Positions 13,005-21,207 of a stretch of DNA of 50,119 bases are shown here, piece by piece. The notes beneath the pieces were generated by a model. It was given only the letters and a program-made list of their open reading frames with translations, had not been told where the DNA came from and made no database searches. Made by a program: the position numbers and the translations under genes. The stretch spans positions 1 through 50,119 of the forward strand of contig JANXZA010000052.1 in assembly GCA_025355745.1 (NCBI GenBank), written 5' to 3'. Source of the stretch: Rhizobacter sp. (GTDB taxonomy: Bacteria; Pseudomonadota; Gammaproteobacteria; Burkholderiales; Burkholderiaceae_C). The first letter of the stretch is position 1. The number at the start of each line of letters is the position of its first letter.

Positions 13005-13292
13005 CGGCGAAAGTTGGGCGGGTCGAGCCGCGATTGTGCCGCTGGCCTTCGATGCCACCGGGTTTCGAGGGCGGGATCGCCGTGCGGTTGAACGCTTCGT
13101 CCGCGAGCGAAACGACGCGCTGCAAATGTGGCGCAAACTGCATTCACACTTCGCCTTTGCGCAGCGCGAACGCTTTGTCGTGAAGAAGGAGCGCAGCTTC
13201 ACGGAAGTTGTCGACGCCGCATATCTGCGGCCGGCACTCGCCCCGCAAATCGCCTGAACTTGCGACACTGATTCAACACCGGAGCGCTTCGA
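13005..13292. other. Divergent intergenic region between mutS and the PEP-mutase-like gene
   Basis: 288 bases with no convincing gene. An open frame on the plus strand runs through it (to 13257), but starts within mutS and has no recognisable features. Promoters for both flanking genes should lie here; I see no clear consensus box. Confidence 0.5.
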
Positions 13293-14183
13293 ATGACAAG
13301 CCGAATGACAAGCATCAGCACGACGTCTGGCATGACCCCAAGCACCGGCACCGCTGACAAACGTCGGGCATTCCGCCAGCTTCACGAGGCCGGCTGCTTC
13401 GTCATTCCCAACCCGTGGGACGTCGGCAGTGCGCGCCTGCTGCAAGGCCTCGGGTTCAAGGCGCTGGCCACGACCAGCTCGGGCTTCGCCTGGTCGCGCG
13501 GCCACCCCGACAACGGCGTCACGCGCGAGATGGCACTTGCGCATCTGCACGAAATCGTCGCCGCGACCGATGTCCCGGTGAACGCCGACTTCGAGCGTGG
13601 CTTTGCCGATGACCCCGCCGGCGTGGCCGAGAGCGTTCTTCTTGCCGTCGAGACCGGTGTGGCCGGGCTGTCGATCGAAGACTCGACCGGGGACGAGGCC
13701 CAACCGCTGTATTCGCTCGACGAGGCGTGCGAGCGGATGCGCGCTGCACGCAAAGCCATCGACCAGAGGGGCGGCGACGTGATGCTGATCGGGCGGGCCG
13801 AATGCTTTCTGGTCGGCCGGCCCGACATCACCGAAACCGTCGCCCGCCTCAAGGCCTACGCGCAGGCCGGTGCCGACTGCCTCTACGCACCGGGGCTGCG
13901 CACGCGCGAGCAGATCAGCGCCGTGGTCGATGCGGTCGCGCCGAAGCCCGTCAACCTGCTGGTGGGCTCGGCGATCGAGATGACGCTGGCCGGGATTGCA
14001 GCGCTCGGCGTGCGCCGGGTCAGCGTCGGCGGTGCGCTGGCGCGCGCAGCCTGGGGCGGCTTCATGCGGGCTGCCAGGCAGCTGGCCGACCAGGGCAGGT
14101 TCGATGGCTTTGCCGACGCGGCCTCCGGCCAGGAACTCAATGCCTTCTTCGCCAGCGACTCGAAGAATCGGCCCGCAGCTTAG
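13293..14183 (+). CDS. Isocitrate lyase / PEP phosphonomutase family enzyme
   Basis: A 296-residue TIM-barrel protein. After a low-complexity start ([18 protein letters not shown]) the fold shows [32 protein letters not shown], the metal-binding VNADFERGF, and GLSIEDSTG, followed by LIGRAECFL. This pattern is the oxaloacetate-decarboxylase-like/2-methylisocitrate-lyase-like subgroup, which cleaves or forms C-C or C-P bonds of 2-oxo acids. A second ATG at 13308 is possible. Substrate unknown. Confidence 0.85.
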   Translation: MTSRMTSISTTSGMTPSTGTADKRRAFRQLHEAGCFVIPNPWDVGSARLLQGLGFKALATTSSGFAWSRGHPDNGVTREMALAHLHEIVAATDVPVNADFERGFADDPAGVAESVLLAVETGVAGLSIEDSTGDEAQPLYSLDEACERMRAARKAIDQRGGDVMLIGRAECFLVGRPDITETVARLKAYAQAGADCLYAPGLRTREQISAVVDAVAPKPVNLLVGSAIEMTLAGIAALGVRRVSVGGALARAAWGGFMRAARQLADQGRFDGFADAASGQELNAFFASDSKNRPAA

Positions 14184-14257
14184 GTGGCAATGCTTCGTTC
14201 GCGGGCGAAGTGTTCACAGCCGCGCGCGGGATGTTCTTGATGGCAAGGATGCAGCCA

Positions 14258-14329
14258 ATGAACATCGACACCGTATCGAGAATCACGTCCTTGATCGGCA
14301 AGCCCGCGCGCACCGCGATGCTGCTGTAG
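14258..14329 (+). pseudogene. Remnant of an ArsR-type HTH regulator N-terminus
   Basis: A 23-codon frame reads MNIDTVSRITSLIGKPART then AMLL and a TAG stop. This matches the usual opening of ArsR-family winged-helix regulators (…IASLIGDPARAAML…), but stops where the DNA-binding domain should begin. No continuation is seen in other frames. I read it as a decayed fragment; a chance match is possible because it is so short. Confidence 0.35.
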
Positions 14330-14370
14330 CCTGGCCGATGGGTGGGATGCCTGCATCTGCAGCGCGCACC

Positions 14371-14410
14371 GTCGCCGACCGTCAGCCGACCGTCAGCCGA
14401 CCGTCATCCG
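14371..14410. repeat. Short tandem repeat at the 3' end of the GNAT gene
   Basis: Three consecutive copies of an 11-base unit (CCGACCGTCAG and close variants) just beyond, and running into, the stop codon of the acetyltransferase gene. Probably a slippage product. Confidence 0.5.
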
Positions 14411-14865
14411 GCGCCGAATCGGTCGATCAGGAAGCTGTGGCCATGCCGGCGAAAGCCCAGGCTCTCGTAGAACCTGTGGGCGTTGCCGCGCTTGACGTGG
14501 CTGGACAGCACCAGCTTGTAGCAAGCGCGATCCGCGCATTGCACCATCGCGAAATTCATCATCTGCTTGCCGATGCCGGCGCCCTGCATCTCGGCCACGA
14601 CGCACACGTCTTCGACGATGCAGGAATCGCGCGCGTCGTGCGAGAGGCCGCCGACGAAGATCAGCGCGAACGTTCCGACGATCTGCCGTTCGAACTCGGC
14701 CACGTAGATTGCGTGACCGGGCCGCAGCGCCAGCTCGCTGAACCGGGCCTGCGCCTGATCGATCGGCAGCTCGGGCTCGGGCTCCAGGTCGAGCAGCGTG
14801 TACAGCGCCAGCAGTTGCGGCACGTCGGCCGGCAAGGCAAGGCGGATCGACAGGTCGATGGTCAT
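14404..14865 (-). CDS. GNAT family N-acetyltransferase
   Basis: A 153-residue acetyltransferase. Central motif A is visible as CIVEDVCVVAEMQGAGIGKQMMNFAM (the acetyl-CoA pyrophosphate loop Q-x-x-G-x-G), followed by CYKLVLSSHVKRGNAHRFYESLGF, typical of the GNAT C-terminal half. Substrate cannot be told. It ends the leftward catabolic gene series, 28 bases after the amidohydrolase, so it may be co-transcribed. Confidence 0.88.
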   Translation of the reverse strand: MTIDLSIRLALPADVPQLLALYTLLDLEPEPELPIDQAQARFSELALRPGHAIYVAEFERQIVGTFALIFVGGLSHDARDSCIVEDVCVVAEMQGAGIGKQMMNFAMVQCADRACYKLVLSSHVKRGNAHRFYESLGFRRHGHSFLIDRFGAG

Positions 14866-14893
14866 GTCTGCGCGTGGTCGGGGCTGTTCCGGC

Positions 14894-15748
14894 CTAGACG
14901 TCGAGCTTCAAGACGCGCTTTGCATTGCCGTACATCACGTCGTCGATCACGCCTTCCTTGAAACCCAGCATGCGGTAATCGTTGATCGACTGGGCCATCG
15001 GCCGGAACGGGTACGAGCTGCCGAACAGGATCTGCTCGCGCATGCAGGTGTTCGCCGCTTCGACATACAGGCCGCCGCCGGGCGCGAAGATGTACATGTC
15101 GGGCACGATGAACACATTGGTCCAGCGGAACGCAACGCCGATGATCTCGCTCACGAACGGGTAGAAGCCGTGGTAGCAGACGATGGCCAGATTCGGGAAC
15201 GCGCGCGCCACATGGCCAACGGCCGCCGGTCGCACCATGTCGAGGCTCGCGGCAGTCGGCCCGGACATGATGGTCACCGGCACGCCGAGCTGGTCGCAGG
15301 CCTCGTAGATCGGGAACAGCAGCGGGTCGTCGGCCGGGCGCGGCGGGCTGCCGAAACCGGGCTCGACATTGATGGCCTTCAGGCCCAGCACCTTGACCGC
15401 GCGCTCCACCTCGAGCACGGCCGCCTTGATGCCCCAGCGGTGCGGGTCGATCGAGCCGATGCCCACCAGCTCCTTCTGGCCCTGCACCATGGCATGGATC
15501 TCGTCGTTCGAATGCTTGATCCCCGGCGTGTCGCGGCCGACGATGACCGACGCCGTGATGCGCGTGTCCTTGATTTCACGCACGAACGAATGGCGATCTC
15601 TCGACTGCGTGAAGTGCTCGACGTTCTTCGCGCCGACGCGCCCGTTGAGCCACTTGACGACCTCGAATTCCGGCGTGCCCGGCGTCTTGCCGTAGAAGTC
15701 GTGCAGGTAGGCCGGGCGGCTGCGCATGTCGATCACTTTTTTGCTCAT
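14894..15748 (-). CDS. Amidohydrolase-2 family protein (ACMSD-like) lacking the HxH motif
   Basis: A 284-residue TIM-barrel protein of the amidohydrolase_2 group, whose members decarboxylate or hydrolyse carboxylated substrates. It shows AINVEPGFGSPPRPADDPLLFPIYEACDQLGVPVTIMSG, LAIVCYHGFYPF and ILFGSSYPFRPMAQSI, matching barrel strands 4-8. Where active enzymes have HxH after strand 1, it reads VIDMRSRPAYLHDF, so the usual first metal ligands are missing. It is 46 bases downstream of the last ABC gene, probably the same operon, and may process the imported substrate or product. Confidence 0.8.
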   Translation of the reverse strand: MSKKVIDMRSRPAYLHDFYGKTPGTPEFEVVKWLNGRVGAKNVEHFTQSRDRHSFVREIKDTRITASVIVGRDTPGIKHSNDEIHAMVQGQKELVGIGSIDPHRWGIKAAVLEVERAVKVLGLKAINVEPGFGSPPRPADDPLLFPIYEACDQLGVPVTIMSGPTAASLDMVRPAAVGHVARAFPNLAIVCYHGFYPFVSEIIGVAFRWTNVFIVPDMYIFAPGGGLYVEAANTCMREQILFGSSYPFRPMAQSINDYRMLGFKEGVIDDVMYGNAKRVLKLDV

Positions 15749-15794
15749 GTCTGGTTCTCCTTGTTGGATTTGTTCTGAGGTCTGGGTTCAGCGC

Positions 15795-16739
15795 TCAGGG
15801 TGACGGCGGCTTGCCGGCGCTGGAGCCGGCATCGCTGCTACCCCGCTTTGAGTAGGCTTCGACGAAGTCAGCCGCCGCGCGGCTGCCGCCGCTGAAGGAC
15901 TTCATTGCCTCCTCGTGCAGCAGCGAGAGCGCCTGCATCTTCACCTGGTTGGCGTGGTCGTTGTCGAAGGTGTTGGCCAGCCGGCGCGGCCGCGGAATGT
16001 TCACTTCGATCGTGGCCCGCACCCGGGTCGGCGTGTTCGTCATGACGATCAGCCGGTCGGCGAGAAAGATCGCTTCGTCAATGTCCGTCGTGACGAAAAA
16101 GTTGGTGCGGTGCGACTCTTCGAAAAGCCCCGCGTAGTACTCCCACATCAACTCTTTCGACATCGCGTCCAGGCCGCGAAACGGCTCGTCGAGGATCATC
16201 ACGTCGGGGTTGTTGATCATCGCGCGCGCCAGTTCGGCGCGGCGTTGCATGCCGCCCGACAACTGCGGCGGGTACTTCTTGCGAAACGCCATCAGGCCGA
16301 CCTTCTCCAGCAGAAACTCGGCCTGTCGGCGCGCCTCGGGCGTGTCTTCGCCGCGGGCGCGCGGGCCGTACATGATGTTGTCGTAGGTCGTCATCCACGG
16401 GAACAGCGCCGACTCCTGGAACACCACCAGGCGGTCCTTTCCCGGCCCGGTGATCGGCTTCCCGTCGATCGTGATCGTGCCGCTGGTCGGCTTCTCGAAG
16501 CCCGCCAGCAAGCGGATCAAAGTGCTCTTGCCGCAACCCGACGGGCCGATCATCACGGTGAGCTTGTTGCGTTCGATCGTGAACGAGCAGTCCTGCACCA
16601 CCGCCTTCGTGAACAGCCCACTGCCGTAGGACTTGGTGACGTTCTTGACGCGGATTTCGCCGGCGCTGGCGGGTGCCTTGGCGAGGGGCGTGATGGCAGC
16701 CGACAGCGCATCGGATCGCAAGGAAGAGGAAGTGGTCAT
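15795..16739 (-). CDS. ABC transporter ATPase (NitT/TauT family), switch histidine replaced
   Basis: A 314-residue ABC ATPase of the sulfonate/nitrate/taurine importer type. Walker A GPSGCGKST (residues 65-73), Q-loop FQESALFPWMT, canonical signature LSGGMQRR (160-167), Walker B VMILDEP (180-186). The H-loop reads VTTD, so Thr218 stands where the switch histidine (VTHD) is expected. The partner ATPase has the opposite pattern, implying an asymmetric ATPase pair. A C-terminal extension of about 60 residues after the core (HEEAMKSFSGGSR...) resembles the partner's (HEEAKKSFAAG). Confidence 0.92.
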   Translation of the reverse strand: MTTSSSLRSDALSAAITPLAKAPASAGEIRVKNVTKSYGSGLFTKAVVQDCSFTIERNKLTVMIGPSGCGKSTLIRLLAGFEKPTSGTITIDGKPITGPGKDRLVVFQESALFPWMTTYDNIMYGPRARGEDTPEARRQAEFLLEKVGLMAFRKKYPPQLSGGMQRRAELARAMINNPDVMILDEPFRGLDAMSKELMWEYYAGLFEESHRTNFFVTTDIDEAIFLADRLIVMTNTPTRVRATIEVNIPRPRRLANTFDNDHANQVKMQALSLLHEEAMKSFSGGSRAAADFVEAYSKRGSSDAGSSAGKPPSP

Positions 16740-16748
16740 CGCGAGCCT

Positions 16749-17651
16749 TCAGCGTTTTTGCAGCCACGGCGTGGCCAGGCCACCGAGCGCGCGCAGCACT
16801 TCGCTGCACGCGAAGCCGGCGATGCCGATGCTGATCATGCCGACCACGATCTGCTCGTAGGAGCCGCCGACATACGAGTTCCAGATGAAGAAGCCGAGGC
16901 CGCCACCCGAGCCGCTGCCGCCGCCGCCGGAGATCATCTCGGCCGCCACCACCACGTTCCAGGTGATGCCCATGCCGACCGACGAGCCGACCACGATGGA
17001 CGGCAAGGTGGCCGGCAGCACGACGCGCCGGAAGATGTCCCATTGCGACGCCCCCATCGCCTGCGCCGCCTGGAAGAAGCGCCCGTCGATCGACTTCGCG
17101 CCACCGACGACGTTGATGACGACGGTGAAGAAAGCGCCGAGGAAGGTCACGAAGGCGATCGACAATTCCTGCGTCGGCCAGAAGATGATCGAGATCGGCA
17201 CCCAGGCCAGCGGCGGGATCGGCCGCAGCACTTCGAAGCTCGGGAACGACAGGCCGTAGAAGGTCTTGCTGACCGCCATCAGCAAGCCGAGCGGAATGCC
17301 GACCAGCATCGCGGCGATGAAGCCCGCCAGCACGCGCACCAGGCTCAGGTACCAGCTCTGCCAGTAGCCCACATCGCCGAGCAGCCCGCCCCAGACGCGC
17401 AGCACGCCGCTCGGCGCCGGCACCTGGCCGATCCACGGCAGCGCGAAGCCCAGCCATTGCTTGGAGCGCGAGCCGGCCTCCCAGAGCAGCACGAACACCA
17501 GCAGCGAGATGATCGCGCGCAGCGTGGCGCGGCTCATCAGCTTCTGGCGCAGCCGGGCGATGGATTTGGACATCGGCGATGGGGTGGGGGTTGGGGTGGA
17601 CGCCGGTACCGAAGCCGGCGCGGTCACGGAAGCAGACACGGAAGCAGCCAT
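16749..17651 (-). CDS. ABC transporter permease (NitT/TauT family)
   Basis: A 300-residue permease with about six membrane helices. Family marks: FEVLRPIPPLAWVPISIIFWPTQELSIAFV and the EAA-type cytoplasmic loop DGRFFQAAQAMGASQWDIFRRVVLPATLPSI, which docks the ATPase. The N-terminal 28 residues are a Ser/Ala/Thr/Pro low-complexity tail (SVSASVTAPASVPASTPTPT), and a Gly/Ser run (SGGGGSGSGGG) interrupts the periplasmic side after AAEMI. A second possible start is MSKSIARLRQ. It is four bases from the upstream ATPase gene and pairs with the cNBD-fused permease. Confidence 0.92.
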   Translation of the reverse strand: MAASVSASVTAPASVPASTPTPTPSPMSKSIARLRQKLMSRATLRAIISLLVFVLLWEAGSRSKQWLGFALPWIGQVPAPSGVLRVWGGLLGDVGYWQSWYLSLVRVLAGFIAAMLVGIPLGLLMAVSKTFYGLSFPSFEVLRPIPPLAWVPISIIFWPTQELSIAFVTFLGAFFTVVINVVGGAKSIDGRFFQAAQAMGASQWDIFRRVVLPATLPSIVVGSSVGMGITWNVVVAAEMISGGGGSGSGGGLGFFIWNSYVGGSYEQIVVGMISIGIAGFACSEVLRALGGLATPWLQKR

Positions 17652-17654
17652 CGC

Positions 17655-18554
17655 TCAGCCCTCTTTCTCGCCGGCGGCGAATGACTTTTTGGCCTCTTCG
17701 TGGACCACGGCGCTGGTCTGCTCCATCAGCTCGCGAAAGCGCAGGCTGGTGAGCACGCTGTAGTCGCGCGGGTGGGGAATGTCGACTTCCAGAATCTTCT
17801 TCGGCTTGCACGGCCTGGAGGTCATGATGACCAGCCGGTGGCCGAGGAAGATCGCCTCTTCGAGGTCGTGGGTGATGAAGAAGATCGTGACCTTGTTCTT
17901 GTAATAAATCTCGAGCAGCGCCTCGTGCATGACCGACTTGGTCAGCGAGTCGAGTGCGCGGTAAGGCTCGTCGAACAGCAGCACCTTCGGGTCGTTCATG
18001 AGGGCCCGGACGATCTCGACGCGGCGCCGCAGGCCCGACGACACCTCACCCGGAAAGTTGTTCTCGGTGCCGCTCAGGCCGGCGTCGGCCATCATGCTGC
18101 GGGCCTTCTCGTAGATCGCCTTCTTGCTCATCGTGCCCTGCATCAGCGGGCCGAAGGCAACGTTCTCGAGGTTCGATTTCCACGGGAACAGCGCGCCGTT
18201 CTGGAACACGACGATGCGGTCCGAGCCGGGCTCGGCGATCGGCTTGCCCGGGCCGCACAGCATCTGCCCGTCCATCGAGATCTTGCCGGACGTGATGCTG
18301 TGAAAGCCGGCGATCGCGTTCAGCAAGGTTGTCTTGCCGCAGCCCGACGGGCCGACGATCATGCAGATCTCGCCCGCCGGGATGTCGAGCGAGCAGTGGT
18401 CCACAGCCATCACGGCGGCGCCGTCGGGGTCGTAGATCTTGACCACGTCCTCGATGCGGATCGCGCCTTGCGTGGCGACCTTGCCGGTGCCGCGGTGGGC
18501 ACCCTGTGCAGCGAACGATGGCGAACGCGGGTTCGCCTCAAGCATGACGGTCAT
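17655..18554 (-). CDS. ABC transporter ATPase (NitT/TauT family), degenerate signature
   Basis: A 299-residue ABC ATPase. Walker A GPSGCGKTT, Q-loop FQNGALFPWKS, Walker B VLLFDEP and an intact switch histidine (ITHDLEEA) are present, but the signature reads VSSGLRRR instead of LSGGMRQR. The start is ATG at 18552-18554, six bases after a strong GGGAGGAAG ribosome site; a GTG one codon upstream is possible. The ATG overlaps the preceding permease stop by one base. Its Walker/His site would pair with the intact signature of the other ATPase, giving one competent and one degenerate catalytic site. Confidence 0.92.
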   Translation of the reverse strand: MTVMLEANPRSPSFAAQGAHRGTGKVATQGAIRIEDVVKIYDPDGAAVMAVDHCSLDIPAGEICMIVGPSGCGKTTLLNAIAGFHSITSGKISMDGQMLCGPGKPIAEPGSDRIVVFQNGALFPWKSNLENVAFGPLMQGTMSKKAIYEKARSMMADAGLSGTENNFPGEVSSGLRRRVEIVRALMNDPKVLLFDEPYRALDSLTKSVMHEALLEIYYKNKVTIFFITHDLEEAIFLGHRLVIMTSRPCKPKKILEVDIPHPRDYSVLTSLRFRELMEQTSAVVHEEAKKSFAAGEKEG

Positions 18555-19891
18555 CACCTTCCTCCCAGAGCCAGTTCACGCACCCGCCACTGCATCATGG
18601 CGTCGCCCACCATGCGCACCAGCGCGCTGGTGATGTAGCCCACCGCACCGAGGGTGACCATGCCGATCACGATGGTCGGGTAGCGCACCATCGTGTACGA
18701 GGTGTTGATCACATAGCCCAGGCCGAACTCGCCCGAAACCATCTCGCCCGCCACCAGCGAGAACCAGGCCACGCCGACCGAAATCTGCAAGCCGGTGAAG
18801 ACGAAGGGCATCGCACCCGGCACGATCACTTCACGGAACACCTGCCACTTGCTCGCCCCCAGGCAACGCGCCGCGCGGCTGTACGACTCGTCGATCGATT
18901 CGACGCCGAGCATGGTGTTCAACGCGGTGGCGAAGAATGAAGCGAGGAAGGTCAGGAAGATCACCGGCGTCTCGGTGCCCGAGAACATCAGGATGGCCAG
19001 CGGCACCCAGGCCAGGATCGGGATCGGCCGCAAGGTCTCGAAGACCGGGAACACGTATTCGCGAAACGCTTTCGACCAGCCGAGAAACAAGCCGAGCGGC
19101 ACGCCCAGCGCGGTGGCCAGCGCAAACGCGATGGCGACCCGCCGCACGCTGGCGACGATGTGCTGGTAGTACTCCGGCGTGTACACCGACAGGCCGTAGA
19201 CCGGGTTGCGGTTGAACATCTCCTTGAACACGGTGGTCAGGCCGGGGATGTCCCTGAAGCGCGGCAGTTTCCAGACCTCCACGGTCAGGTACCACAGGCC
19301 GAGCAGGATCGCAAAGCCGCCCAGCATCAGGTAGGGCTTCGGGCTCTTGACCCACTGCGCGATGCGCAAGCTCGTCAGCGCCCAGCCGCTGGCCACGCCG
19401 CTGCCCTGCACGGCCGCAGCCTGGGGCGCGGACGTCAGATGGGGAACGCGCGCCGCCACCGAAGCGGGGGCCGAGAATTCCTTCGTGATCATGGTCGCGA
19501 AGCGGCTCATGATCACGTCGCCCGTGCCGGGCGAGCGACGGATCAATGCCATCAGCGCCTCGCCGTTGATGCGGATGACTTCGGTGCGCTCCAGGCAGAC
19601 GGTCTTGGCGAGTCGGCCGCGTTGACCCTCGAGCACCGCCGCCCAGCCGAACACATCACCGGCGCGCATCACCTTCTCGACCTCGGGGCCGTCGGCGCTG
19701 GCGTGGAGGATGTGCTGAACGCTGCCGGACGACACGATGTGGATGTCGTCGGCCGCGTCGCCCACGTCGTAAATCATGTCGCCGCGGGCATGCGAGTGGC
19801 TCGTTGCCAGCTTTGCGATGTCTTGCAGCATGTCGTCCGACACCATCTGGAACGGCATCGCGCGTCGCAGCAGAGCGCTCATCTGATCCAT
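18554..19891 (-). CDS. ABC permease fused to an N-terminal cyclic-nucleotide-binding-like domain
   Basis: A 445-residue fusion. Residues about 1-137 form a cNBD fold: DMIYDVGDAADDIHIVSSGSV, then the phosphate-binding-cassette position VFGWAAVLEGQRGRLAKTV. Here the usual Glu after FG is Trp, while the later Arg is kept. After a flexible linker, residues from about 180 form a six-helix NitT/TauT permease with FETLRPIPILAWVPLAILMF and the EAA loop DESYSRAARCLGASKWQVFREVIVPGAMPF. The cNBD lies on the cytoplasmic N-terminus and could gate transport by a small ligand. Such a fusion is, to my knowledge, unusual. The frame is continuous, so it is not an artefact of two neighbouring genes. Confidence 0.93.
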   Translation of the reverse strand: MDQMSALLRRAMPFQMVSDDMLQDIAKLATSHSHARGDMIYDVGDAADDIHIVSSGSVQHILHASADGPEVEKVMRAGDVFGWAAVLEGQRGRLAKTVCLERTEVIRINGEALMALIRRSPGTGDVIMSRFATMITKEFSAPASVAARVPHLTSAPQAAAVQGSGVASGWALTSLRIAQWVKSPKPYLMLGGFAILLGLWYLTVEVWKLPRFRDIPGLTTVFKEMFNRNPVYGLSVYTPEYYQHIVASVRRVAIAFALATALGVPLGLFLGWSKAFREYVFPVFETLRPIPILAWVPLAILMFSGTETPVIFLTFLASFFATALNTMLGVESIDESYSRAARCLGASKWQVFREVIVPGAMPFVFTGLQISVGVAWFSLVAGEMVSGEFGLGYVINTSYTMVRYPTIVIGMVTLGAVGYITSALVRMVGDAMMQWRVRELALGGR

Positions 19892-19982
19892 GCAGTTTCT
19901 CCTTCACGGGCGTGGGCTCGCCGGCGCCGCCGACGACGCTGGTCTTGCGTTGCGGTGCCGCGGCGCGGCACAGGAGACCGAG

Positions 19983-21137
19983 TTACTTCGGCTTGTAGTC
20001 GCTGTCGGCCAGGGCGTTGACCTTGCCGATCGGCGACGTCAAGCCACGTTCCTTCAGGATTGCCTGCGCGAATTCGGGCATCAGTGCTTCGGGCCGGAGC
20101 TTTTCGACGTTGATGCTCTTGATCGAGTGCAGGAAGGTCGCATCGGCATTGATCAGCTTCACGACCTCGGGCGTCAGCGTGAAGGGCAGCATCAGCCGCA
20201 CCGGCGCCCCGCCGGAGTCTTCGGCGTACTTGCCGTACATGGCGGCCCACAGCATCTTCTCGGTGAAGCCGGTGGTCTGTTGTGTCGCCATCGCCGCGAC
20301 TTCCATCGCATTCTTCGGGTCGGCGAGAAAGAGCTGCGCGTCGAGTTCGGCATTCAGCCAGGCCTTCGCAACGTCGGGCCGCTGCTTGATCAGGTCGGCG
20401 CGCATCGTCAGGAAGGCGCCGTCGTTTTCGTTCACGGTCACGCCCGAGGCGATGCGCTTGGCCAGGCCCTCCTGCACCAGCCGCGAGGCCGTCGGTTCCC
20501 AGATCACCGCCGCATCGAGCTTGCCGGCCCGAAAGCCGCTCGTGATGACCTCGATGTTCTGGTTCAGCACCGCCGCCGGCGTCACGCCTTCCTTCTTGAA
20601 GGCCTCTTGCGCGAAGCGGTCAGCGCAACTGCCGAGCGGCACCGCGATGCGCTTGCCGTCGAGCCATTTGATGCCTTCCTTGGCGTTCGCGAACTTCGGT
20701 GCATCCGGCCGGGCCAGGAAGATGTTGCACTGGTCGGTGCCCAGACCGACCATCGCCATGATGCGGATGTCGGCCACGTCCTGCTTGGTGGTCGAGACGA
20801 TCGCCGGCATGTCGCCGACATAGCCGATGTGCTGCTTGCCGGCCAGCATGGCGTTGACGATCACCGCGCCTTGCAGCCCGACCGAGAACTCGACGGTCGA
20901 GCCCTTCGGCAGGTACTTCTCGTAGAGCTTCTTGCCGCGCATCACCACGCCCGACCACGACTCGGTGTAGTACGGCTGGTAGCCGATCACGAGGTTGATC
21001 GCCTCGCCGGATTTGCCGTATTCCAGGTCGCCGGCCACGGCGGGCGTGGTGAACGTGACCAAGGTCATGCCCAAACCGACCACCGCCGCAACGCTCGCCA
21101 CCGCAACCCGCACCCGCTGGTTCATGCAGAACGCCAT
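19983..21137 (-). CDS. ABC transporter substrate-binding protein (sulfonate/NMT1-like)
   Basis: A 384-residue periplasmic protein. The N-terminus is a Sec signal peptide (RVRVAVASVAAVVGLGMTLVT, cleavage likely after PAVA-G). The mature fold has the NitT/TauT pattern: INLVIGYQPYYTESWSGV, GLQGAVIVNAMLAGKQHIGYVGDMPAIV, GKRIAVPLGSCADRFAQEAFKKEG, and GFRAGKLDAAVIWEPTASRLVQEG. ATG at 21137 follows a GGGGAG ribosome site. It is longer than typical SsuA/TauA (about 320). Sulfonate as ligand is suggested by family and context, not proven. Confidence 0.9.
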   Translation of the reverse strand: MAFCMNQRVRVAVASVAAVVGLGMTLVTFTTPAVAGDLEYGKSGEAINLVIGYQPYYTESWSGVVMRGKKLYEKYLPKGSTVEFSVGLQGAVIVNAMLAGKQHIGYVGDMPAIVSTTKQDVADIRIMAMVGLGTDQCNIFLARPDAPKFANAKEGIKWLDGKRIAVPLGSCADRFAQEAFKKEGVTPAAVLNQNIEVITSGFRAGKLDAAVIWEPTASRLVQEGLAKRIASGVTVNENDGAFLTMRADLIKQRPDVAKAWLNAELDAQLFLADPKNAMEVAAMATQQTTGFTEKMLWAAMYGKYAEDSGGAPVRLMLPFTLTPEVVKLINADATFLHSIKSINVEKLRPEALMPEFAQAILKERGLTSPIGKVNALADSDYKPK

Positions 21138-21207
21138 GCTTGTCTCCCCGTTGTTTGATTGAAAGCCTGAACCGCTGAATGCCACTGCCTGCCCACCGCC
21201 CACCCGC

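Noticed and set aside
12904-13257. A 117-codon plus-strand frame across the mutS start
   Set aside because: It starts inside mutS on the opposite strand, has no recognisable features, and looks like a GC-rich shadow frame.
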